In this document: piece by piece, positions 9,037 through 21,000 of the stretch | Numbering within the stretch: the first letter of the stretch is position 1 | Layout of the letters: every line of letters begins with the position of its first letter | NCBI GenBank assembly: GCA_020631235.1 | Contig: JAHDHQ010000019.1 | Coordinates: 1 to 64,000 of the forward strand | DNA from: Saprospiraceae bacterium | GTDB taxonomy: Bacteria; Bacteroidota; Bacteroidia; Chitinophagales; Saprospiraceae | Direction of reading: 5' to 3' | DNA: 64,000 bases | Program-made: the position numbers and the translations under genes | Notes under the pieces: generated by a model | What the model was told of the DNA's origin: nothing | Databases searched by the model: none | The model's input: the letters and a program-made list of their open reading frames with translations, nothing else

Positions 9037-9070
9037 AAAAGGGTCGAAGTTTGTGCTCTTCGACCCTTTT
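9037..9070. terminator. Rho-independent terminator after the giant gene
   Basis: A perfect nine-base-pair stem, GGGTCGAAG (9041-9049) with CTTCGACCC (9058-9066), encloses an eight-base loop. It is flanked by AAAA on the left and TTTT on the right, so it can work on either strand. It lies 23 bases past the stop of the giant minus-strand gene and insulates the ABC exporter operon from it. Confidence 0.85.
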
Positions 9071-9093
9071 GTTAATACTAAGATTAATACAAT

Positions 9094-12000
9094 TTATTTT
9101 ATCAACAACATCTTCTTCACATCACGTTTTTGATCAGTGATCAATTCGTAATAATAAACTCCTTTACCGCTAATGAAGGACTTGTCAATCACAATCTGGT
9201 TTCTTCCAGGTTTAGATTGAATTTGTTCTCCATAGACTAACTGTCCATTGATGTTACGGATTTGTAACATAACATCTTTAACATCTGGAGTAAAGAATTC
9301 GATGCTGGTCGTTTCTGACCATGGATTCGGACTGTTTTGATACAGAATAAATCCATCTGTAATTTCTGAATTAAACAAGTTCACTTCTAGATCCATCACT
9401 TGATCATCCTTGTAAGCTTCCGCTTTTAAGATATCGCTACTAATATTCATTACTTCACTCAACCAAGTTTTCTTATAAACTTGTAGTGTAACAGTAAATA
9501 GTTCGTGTTTACCGATATCAAGACCATCTTGATCGTTCCAACTGACAAGTACATCTCCGTCTTCATTGATTCGGAAATTACTTTCAGTAAAGTTTGCTTG
9601 ATTACTGCTTAAGTCAATCACATCCATTGCACTCTCATCAATGTCAATCGTTAACTGATATCCATCAATTAAATCTTCAGTATAATAAACCACAGGTACC
9701 TCGATTAGGTCTCCAGCTTGGAGTGCCTTATCATTGATATTTATACTTAAAACATTTTCTGTTCTGCTTTCTTGTTGAGTGTCTCCATTAACATTTGCGA
9801 TCACAGTATTATTAACATCACCTACTTTTACTGCAATAAAATCTCCTTGAGTGGTTTGATCAAATGGTGCGACCATTAAATCTTCATCAAAGTTTTCTTG
9901 CAATGCATTTTCTGGGTGAATAAATTCATAATCTGCATCAACTAATCGCCAACTGGTATTGTCTTCAAAGGCTTCAATTTCGCCCAGTAAAAGTTTTCTC
10001 AATTCGATGGCATCTAGCACGGTAATCGATTTAGATTTATTTACATCTGCTGCAATCAATTTGTAAGGTGTATTTAATGATTGCTGATTTAATATATGCT
10101 TCTGTATTAATATTAAATCCAGTGTAGAAACACCGTTTTCTGCTTCAACATCTTTGCCTGGCACTACTCTGTAAGTGTCTCCAAATGGCATATCACTAAA
10201 AGCATATTCACCATCTACACCTGTCATTAAATTCGGCATTCCAGACCCTAGAAGGTCTATTCCAACCTCATCCACCGGCAAGCCTATTTCTGTCATTATT
10301 TTACCGTAAATATCACCAGTAAAAGGACTTGAACAGAAACCATCTGGGTCTCTAACTTCCCAAATAGGTAGACATGAATCAAACACTACTCCATCTTGAT
10401 AAAAGTAAATGCTTTGCTCAAACACTCCGATATCACTGCAATCAAATACTTCTGTTTGATCATTTGGATCAGTATCTGAGAATGATGTTGTGATCGGGCT
10501 GCCATTATCACATGGTAATCCTGCTAATCCAATAGTGTCTGAGTCTACGGTTACTGTCATATCTGGACCTATAAAAAGCATGTATTTCTCACACTTAATT
10601 TCAGGTTCTAATCCTTCGATAGTAATCGTCCATTCGCATGTATCAGCATTGCCACATAAATCTATCGATATAAATGTGTACTCCCAAGTACCTCCTAAAA
10701 GAGTATCCATAGGCGAACCATTTTCTAATGTATCTAATGTAACTACATCTAACTGATCTGTGTAAGTAACAAATAGTGTATCTATTGTAGATGTACAATC
10801 AGTTACTGTCACTTCATTATCAAATATAAGATCACAATCAGGACCTAGTACAAAAACACTTGAATCTGATGGACATTCTAAGACTGGCGCAGTCTCATCT
10901 ACTATCATGATCACCTGTGTGTGCATAAATTGGCCTGTACCAGCATGTACTAACTGACAAGAATCAGTCACAGTCCATACTCTATTTATACCATCTGGAC
11001 AGCCATCACCATCTCCAACTACAACGTCTTCAAAAGTAACTGTAATAGGGCCACATGCATCAAAATCTCCAATAATTTCAGGAAAGCCTAAACTATCAGG
11101 CGAAATAGACACACAATCCATAAGTAATGTATCAGCTGGATATTCTACATCAGTTGCCACGAATAAATCATCCGTATCTAAACTTACAATTACCGTTTGA
11201 TCACAAACATCCATTGTATCATTCGTAATGGTATTTACGATGTGATATTCATATGTAATAAACCCAACATTGCATTCATCAAGTACACTATTTTCATCTA
11301 CTTGTACTTCAAATATGTTAAAGCACATAACGTCTTCATCTATAATGACAGCCATTGTATCAGGGTTGGCTAAGTATTCATTACAGTTAAGTTCAATGTT
11401 GCTTTCCGGACAAGAGTACGGCAATTCAACTAAGTCTACATAAATACAAGACTCACAGAATAGCGTATCACCATCTACAACTATATCAACTGATATGGTA
11501 TCCTTTTTAAAGGCATCATTACAGAAGTAAGTTATGTCCTCTACAATAATTTCGTCTACTTCGATAGGGTCACCGCAGTCTGTTACACCGGAGAATAAAG
11601 CGGTAACATCTACAGTAGCCGTTCCTGTCATAGGGTCTATGAAAATAGTATCATTCATGACATTGTCACATGTCAGTTCAAAATTATCTTCGATAGCTAC
11701 GATGGAAATAGCTTCATTCGTACATCCGTTTGCATCTGTGATTGTAACTCCATAATCACCTTCGGTGACTGGGGCAGATAAACTTGGGTTTTGCAAGGTA
11801 CTAGTAAAGCTATTAGGACCTTCCCAAGACCATGTTACTGCATCACCTCCTGTTTCATTGAGCATAGCTGATTCATCTGGACAAACCGTCACATCAGCTA
11901 CTTCAATCGCTGGTGTAGGGTTTACAATTACTGTAACCTCTGCTATGTTCATACAGCCATTAATATCAGTTTCAGTTACCGTGTAATCTCCTGCCACAGC

Positions 12001-15000
12001 TGGATCTACTGTAATCATTGTACCTGTACCTGTAAAGTCATTCGGGCCTGACCAACTAAACGTTGAACCAGTGCTTCCCGTGACAGTAAGTGTAATTGGG
12101 TCCCCTTCGCAAACAGCTTGTGGTTCCGCAATTTCTGGTGTAGGATTAGGATTAACCACTACAGTCGTTGTACTTACATTACTACAGTCTTCATCATTTG
12201 TTATGGTTACTGAATAAACTCCTGCTACTGCCGGATTCACTATTGGGTTTTGTAAATCACTACTAAAACCATTAGGGCCTCCCCATAGCCAAGTGACTGC
12301 TTCTCCTCCTGTTTCTGACAAAGTAACCGCTTCGCCTTCACAAACAGGACCACTATTAGAAGCTGTAACAGCTACCATACACAAGACAACTTCTTCTGGA
12401 TCATGGTCATCTTCATCACCATTCATATTATCCAATTCATCATCTTCCGGACTTTCTGTATCCATTCCGTTATTGTCATCTGGAGTACTATCAATATCAT
12501 CACCATCATCCATACTAATCTCTGCCCAATTCGTTATACTAGAACCAACAAAATCTGCATCAATGGTTAATGTTATAGGTAAAACAGTGGATGTACCAGC
12601 TGGTAATGTACCTATCGTTGTAATCGCTTGACTTGCATCCATTGGATCAAGTACAAATACGGTATTAGAAGCAGTTAAAGACATTCCTGTAGGAATATAA
12701 TCTGTCACTTCGATATTGCTCGCATCCAAGGTTCCTTGGTTTACAACGGTGATATTAAACTCAATATCATCGCCTGCTTGAGGTAAACCAGTAGTTACTA
12801 ATTCTTTGATTAGTGCTAAATCATAAATTTGCTCTACTTCTATTTCTTCTGGATCATGATCGTCTTCATCTCCATTCGTATTGTCCACTTCATCATCTTC
12901 AGGTGATTCTGTATCCGTTCCATTAGTACTATCAGGAGTACTATCTGCATCATCTCCATCGTCCACAGCAATTTCAGCCCAATTTTCTATGGAGTCTCCC
13001 ATAAAATCACTGTTGATCATAAGTGTAATACTTAAATCTATGCTTTCTCCCGCATTCAAGTTTGTGATAGAAGCAACCGCTTGAGACGGATTTAATGGAA
13101 CTACAGAGAAATCTGTATTTCCGCTACCAAAACTCATGTCTGATGGAATGTAATCTACAACACTTATGTTGGCTGCATTAACATTACCTTGATTAATCAC
13201 TGTAATTGTGAATGTTACTTCATCACCAGGAGCAAAAGGTCCTTCAGCACTAATGGTCTTGATTAGAGCCAAATCGTAAATCTCTATTTCTTCTGGGTCA
13301 TGATCATCTTCATCATCTGGGTCATTTACCTCATCATCTTGCGGGTCTCCATCATTATTTTCGTCATCATCTGGATCACTATCTACATCTTCTTCTGGAT
13401 TGCCGTCTTCATCATTTATTTCCACAACTTCTGACACATTGTAGTATGCTCCTTCTTCAGAACATTGAGTTACCTCAAGTTCTATGAAGATCGAAGTACT
13501 TTGTCCAGGAGCTAAAGGTCCAGGGACAGTTGTGTAGGCATTACTTCCATCATAATCCCAATCTACATCAGCAGCAGCTGTGAAATTAAAGCCACATGGA
13601 ATGTAATCTACCACTAGTATATCTGTCAAGGTAATGTTTCCTTGATTGAATAATTGGATTTCAAACTCAACCATATCTCCATAACCAAATGGAGTGGTCG
13701 GTTCTTCAGCCAAAGTCTTAATTAGTGCAATATCTGCTACATCTGGACCAGCTGGATCGTTATCATCTTCATCATCAGAATTAGATGGATCATCTGGATC
13801 TCCCTCTGTTTCGTTATCATCGTCACTATCTAACTCTACATCGTTATCATTATCTGGATCATTGTCTGGTTCACTATCGATATCATCGAAAGTCATACCA
13901 TCAACATCTGTAAATGTAGATATCTCAGCTTCATTATACCAAGACCTTGTGTCTGGATTTTCCACTGCGTCAAAGGTCAAAATGATTACTAAATCTTCAG
14001 TAGCACCTGGATTTAATGGTCCGTCAATTGTTGCTGTTGCAATATCACCCGTTAAACTCCATAATGGATTTAATGCAGCATTGAAACTATAACCTTCTGG
14101 TATGTAATCTGAAATCTCAATATTGTAAGCAATTTCAGGTCCTTGATTTTCTACTTCTATCGTAAATAGATGCGATTGTCCATAAATATATGGTGGAGGG
14201 GTATTTAGAACTTTAGTAAGTGCTAAATCAAACTCTTTACAAATTAAACAATCGTTATTGTCCTGTACTTCAACCTCGATGATACAAAAATCAACATTTC
14301 CGTTTTCATCAGTGATGGTCAAGGTTACCATATTTGTACCTACATCACCACAATCAAATAATAAAGAATCTTGTCCTTCAAAACTTAATTCGAAATCTTG
14401 TCCACACGACGCAAAACTTCCGCCATCGACCATTTCAGGATAAATCCAAGCCATTTCTGCATCTATGACTCCATCGTTGTCTATATCCATACATGTTAAT
14501 CCTACAGATAAGCCATCAATGCAGTATGCAGTAGGATTCTTACAATTTACAACAGAAAAGACTAATGAAGTATCGGCAACATTGCCACACATGTCTTCTA
14601 CGTTTACGATCATACTGTGATCACCTAATGGGAAGGTAGCCATGATACTCAACATATCTCCAGCACCCGTATCTTCTACAAAAAATACTCCATTTGTATC
14701 AATAGTATATCTCCATTGAAGAGAGTTTCCAGGTGTACAATCATCAGAGAAACTGAAATCAAAAGATAAAAATTCACCTTCACAATTTAAATCATACGAA
14801 CAGAATGTGTCCGGGATTGTAGGTGCTACAATTTCAGGATCGATGAAGTTATTTATTTTAAATGTTTGATCATAGGTCCATGGCTCAAAATCTGGATCTG
14901 TAGCCACCTGACACCAATCAATCACTGACCATTTTCTTAGAATCTTAAAACAAGCCACACCTGAATCATCAAAAGAAAATACTTCATCAACATAGTTGAT

Positions 15001-18000
15001 ACCTATAAAATCACATTGGTCTTCATCAACCAAAGGATACGCATGTGCTGGGTTTAAGAACTCTGGATCTAATTCTGTAGAAGTACAAGTACTTACAAGA
15101 TTAGAATCCAACGGCCATGTAATGTTGTCTTCTGTAAAAGGAGAAGAATGATCGATAGTAATTGTCTGAGTACAAGACGATGTGTTTACATTATCTGCAG
15201 CTGTGAAAGTAATTTCAATAGTACCCGTATTACATTGATTAATGTCTACAGATTCAGTATGTGTAATCGTTACTCCACAAGCATCAGTTGCCGTTGCTTC
15301 ACCAAACTGTGCTGTTAAGTCATCAAAGTTTATAAAATCACCACATTCTAATACTTGATCATCTGGACAAACAACTACAGGAGAAACTTTATCTTGAATC
15401 TCCGCAGAAACCATACAGTTGTTATAAAATCCAGACTTGTCAATGGCTCTAAATCCTACCATGTGTTCTGCTCCTGCATCTTCACAACAGAACTTAACTG
15501 ACTCGCTCCACCCACAAATATCTGTTAGCTCAACTACATAATAAAATTCACCACTAAACTCATCTATTACTGTCCATTCGTTTGACACAGAATTTACTAC
15601 ATAGTTACCATTAACACTTGGTTCAGCTGCTGCCCAATTTGTATAGGTTGCAGGATTGTGCCCAGGCCAAGTAAAGTCTCCTTCATGTGCTGCGTCAGAC
15701 AGTCCAATTAGGAAATTAGTTGCGGCAACATTTTGGACTTGAGTGTGTACCCAGTCGTTTTCTTCAGCGTTATCTAACCATACTAAATATCCACCATAAG
15801 CCTCAGCTAGTCTCTCAGCTGTTTGTGCACTATTCGTAGTTTTTGATAAATAGTAAAAGTGTTCATTGTATTCTCCTAAATAATTGAAAGCTTCAAAAGA
15901 AGGAACCTCACATGGACAATCTCCATTATCCATACGCTGTACTAGGAAGTTAGTTAAATAGCAATCATCGTAACTACCATCATCAAAAACTTCAGCTGGA
16001 ACAACAGCCATTCCTGTGCTATTTAAGCTCACTGTTGTAAATTCATCACAAACTGCTACAGGAGGTGTTGCATCGACTACTTCTACGTTAATAGAACAAG
16101 AAGCAGAGTTTTCGCATCCGTCATATACTGTATATGTTATTGGATGGATACCTGGTTCTAATATTGCAGATTCGGTAGTCCAGTTGTTTAAAAATCCTCC
16201 GGGATAAGTAATGTCGATGACTAAGTCTTCAGAACAGTCATCACTGATTGTAGGAGATTCGAATTTCACTTCTGCTGAACATTGCGAACCATCAGTATAA
16301 TGTAATTGTCCAGCAGGACAAGTAATTACTGGGTCTTCAAAATCAGCTACTTCTATGATTTGCGTATGTTCTTCTAGTACACCTACTGTACACCAAGATT
16401 CGTAAATATCCCACATTCTCATGTACTTTTTAACACAACCGTCATCTGAAACTAAAACTGTTTCCACAGTTACTCCAGCATTGCAATAAAAATCAAAATC
16501 AGGATAAATAGCTTCTCCATAGATGGTAGGTACACCCGTCATTTCTAAACTTGGGAATCCATTTTCATCATATGTTACATCAGAACAAACTAACTCTGTT
16601 CCGTCTTCAACTTCAAAATCATCTGGTAATTCGATTAAACCAAAATCTAATCGTTTTACTTGAATCAATTGAGAACAAGGTTCAGACGAATTACCAAAAG
16701 CATCTGTCGCTTGATAAGTTCTTGTTACTTCTTTAATATACTCATCATCGCAATGTAATGGCGTGATGGTTTCTTCTAAGATTTCTAAATATGCATCTGT
16801 ACAATTATCGAAGTGGATAGGTCTATATGTATCCACAGCATAACATGGTACAACAATATCATCACATTCGATGACAGGAGGAAGTTTGTCTTCTACTGTG
16901 ATATTTGCCCAACAAGAGTTGCCTGAGCAACCATCTATTAATTTAGCTGTCAAATCTTCTCCTATGTGCTCATGTCTTACATAGTTGTCATTTAAGACAT
17001 TTCCATATTGATCTAATAACATTATACCGTAAGCAGCCATGTTAGTAGCATTACCTGCCAAGATTGTTGCAGGAACAACTTCCGTTTCACAATCTGGACC
17101 TAGAGAAATATTTACATAATTTAAGCACGAGATTGCTCCATCAACTGCACCTACACTAATGCCTACAGAACCAGGGTTATAACATGATCCCACACTACAA
17201 GTAGGAGTAACAGCAATTTCGTAATCTCCTATTACTGCTTCCCAACTAACTTGAACTGAGGTACCTGTATTTGGTCCAACTATAGTCCCACCACCCAATG
17301 GCAAACTCCAAGTATATGTGCAACCTGGTGCTCCTTCAATAGAGTAATCTGCAATTGTGTTAATACAAACTGAGGCAATTCCTTGATTATCTATAGTGGT
17401 TCCATCATATTCACAAGCATCCGCGTGGAATAAATGAAAATATCCATCGTCATTTGCAAACTGAATGGTGTACCCTTGTCCATCTATATGTACCCCTTGT
17501 AAAATATAATCACTTGTTCCATCACCATTAGGTACTTCTGGAAGAATGTATCCTGCTAAACCAGTGGTGATTGGTATCGGAGCTCCTGGGGGAGCCGGAC
17601 TTGCAATATCATAAAAACCAATTGACTGAGCTAAGTACCAAACTTGTCCACTAGGTGCCGTCACAATTATCTCTTCAGAAAACTGTCCATTTCCTTCCTC
17701 AGTAGCATTCCCTAAACAAGTACAAGGATCTGTTGCGCTTACTTCAATGGTATATAAACGAGCTGGATCATGATCATCTTCATCATCATAACCTGTACCC
17801 ATTAAGAAATCATCAAAGGCTCCACCTGGAGTACCTCCAAGATCATTTGTGTTACTCATATCTGGGCTAGAATCGATATCTGCGCCCGATAAGTCATTAC
17901 CATTATTATCCTGAGCTGACGCAATTTCTGCATAGTTAATCAAGACCACACCGTCAAATGTTGGTAATATCTCTATGGTAATGGTTGTATGGAACGTTTG

Positions 18001-21000
18001 ATACGGCATCAAGCCACCTGGAATATTTAGTAATCTAGTAGCATTACTACCTGATACTAACCAATTATTATCGGCTAACCTTGTACCTTCTGGTAAGTAA
18101 TCTACAATCGAAATATTGTTCGCCGTGATGCTACCTTGATTAGTTATATAGATATCAAATTCTACAAAGTCTCCTATTTCAAAAATCTTTTGCTCTGAAG
18201 ATTTAGTCAATGCTAAATCAAAGTAACTAGTAAATACTAAAGCGACATCATGATCATCCTCATCGATTTCATTGTGATCTGAAATTAAATTGTCTGTGAT
18301 ATCATCTGGATCAGCACCAATGTCATTCGATCCATCATCATCAGGCGTAGAATCAAAATCATAGTTGTCTCCATCAGGATCACCTACAGAGAAACTAGAC
18401 ACTTCAGCATAATTAAAAAGAGGTCCATCTAAATAATCATCATTAACTTTTAGTCTGATAGGAATATTTACAGAAGCACCTTGTGCTAAAATATTTTCAT
18501 AAGTGTACTCAAGTATATTACCACTCAAATTCCATCCAGGGTTTAGGCTTGAACTAAATTCAAAATTTGGATTTAAATAATCCACGACATCAAATTCCTC
18601 GATATCTACAAATCCTTGATTAAACACTGTTATTTCAAATTCAACTAAATCACCGGCTTTTACGATGTCATTTCCGACTACAATTTTTCTTAAGGCAAGA
18701 TCTAAAATGAGTACTCTCGCTGGATCTTCATCATCTTCATCATCTGTTCCGTTTCCTGTTAAAATATTATCCGTAATACTGGTTACCTGTCCACCATTAT
18801 CATTAGTATTATCATCATCAGGTACAGAATCAATATCATCACCTGGATCACCAAAGAAATCTAAGGCTCCAGATATTTCCGCCCTATTTACATAATCTTC
18901 AAAGGCAAATGCATTTGTGACCACTAAATGTATATCTACAGTCGTCGAAGCATTTGGAAATAATAAACCAGGTAATTTAGTTTTAGCAGAGCTATTAACT
19001 GCATCATAAGCCCAATCTGGGTTCAAGCTTGCATCAAAAATATAGCCTGCAGGGATATAATCCGTAACTGTGATTTCATCCGCGATCATTTCTCCTTGAT
19101 TGTATACTTGGATTTCGAATGTTGCAGTGTCTCCAAGTTTTACATATTGATTACTTGTCAAAATTTTGATTAGGGCTAAATCAAAAGTTTCAGGTAATTT
19201 TAAACCAATATCAAAAGTGTAATCCGTAATGTCTACATCTGCAGTTAGCACTTTTATTGCATGATTACCATCCAATGCTGAACAAACATTGTCCACTTGG
19301 ATATAATCAGAATTAACTCGACTGCCATTTACATTATCAGTAACTAAATAATAATCACTATTATAATTGTAGTAATACGAATTAGGATTGTAATTAGCAT
19401 AATCTAATGAGATATAATAACATTCATCATGGATTAATCCATCCATATTTCCATCTCCATCTCTATCTACATTAGCATTGTTAAAGTAATAATTACCCTT
19501 AGCATCTGTTTTAGTTCTACCTATTACATTACAATTTTCGTTATAAAGTAAAACATCTATATCTGCTAGAGGAGCTTCATTTGCATCTTGAATTCCATTG
19601 CCATTTTCATCTTCCCAAACGTAATTACCTATTTCTATAGCAGCAGGATCACATGCTCCAATAATATTACCAAATCCACTCGCTTTTCCAAAGTTAGTCA
19701 GTGGATCTCTTCTATATAATTGGATAGCAGATACTTTATCTCCATTATCTGTTTTATATCTGTGTAAACCTCCAGAATATGAATCTGCTACTGGATCAAA
19801 TACTGCGGAAACAACTTCTCCAGAACCAGGGTGAGCATATATAGAACCTAAGCTTGTTTCTGGGTGATAGTTTGGATTTGTAATCCAGAAGTCATCACCA
19901 AAAAATTCACCTCCATCAGGTCCTTGTCCGTTTCCTGCTCCCACACCTGTATAGGCACCAGCTGTTCCATTACTCTCTAAAGTCCAACTACCTCCATTAT
20001 TCCAAGCTACGAGCAAATCACCAAATTGCTGATCTAAACGACTATCATTGGCAAGATTACAGTATCGATGTCCTATTCTATCTGATAGAGCTAGTAACAT
20101 ATTACCTTCATCAGAAAAATCTATATCCGTTAACCAATGGCTGGTAGCATAACTATCAGCAGCTCCATCCCATCTGCCTTCTATATCCGTTCTAAATACA
20201 GTTGTAAATGTTTGAGAACTTAAATCCATTTCTTGTACTACTGCCTCTGCCTGAGTAACATTGATGGCACTCATAGGCGAACAAGTAGATCCTACATATA
20301 ATTTATTATTGTATAATTTTAAAGCAAAGATTTTTTCTTCGGGACAGCTAGTCGGCACACTTATAACCTCCGTTGTGGATGATACAGGGTTTGTAACATC
20401 TATTTTTACGATGGTATTATTAAACAAATTAGCTACATACAAAAATTGACCATTATTCGTTAAGGCTATTGATCCCAAACCAATTTTACCAACTTGATCC
20501 CCAAAGGCACAATCTAAAGGGTTCGTATTGTTCAATGTACCAGAGGGTACACCTAAATCCGACAATGTAGTTAATAAAGTTGTAGAAGGACTACCGTTTA
20601 AATTTGAGGTAGCAAATATAGCATCATGACCATGTGAGGTAAATGAGGCGTTTTGCTTTACGAAAGCTGCACTATATATAATACCAGCTGATTTATCATA
20701 TTCTAGACCCCAAATCGAACCAGTTTCATCTTTGTTAGCATATACTGCCGGACTAGAAGAACCATTAAAGCCAAAATTTAGACCCACAATAGTGGTCGCA
20801 TTTCCGTCAGCTCCACCCACTTCATTAGCAAAGCATGTAACAAAAATGTCTGGATTTTCGGCGCATAATTCCACATCGCCAATTAAGCCTAAGCTTAATT
20901 CACAATTCGGAACTTCAGCGAACTGAATATCCGTTTGACTATTTGTTGATTGAAAGCTTACTTGATAATCAGAAGCATAATCGTACTCTATACGAAACGT

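Noticed and set aside
13694..14092. Ser-rich plus-strand open frame inside the giant gene
   Set aside because: It is antisense to the DUF11/Asp-linker codons; GAT/GAC-rich coding reads as Ser-rich on the other strand. No start context or family.
12391..19188. CRISPR-like or mobile repeat array
   Set aside because: The repeats are protein-domain repeats in one open frame of about 450 bases each; no short direct repeats with equal spacers, no cas genes.
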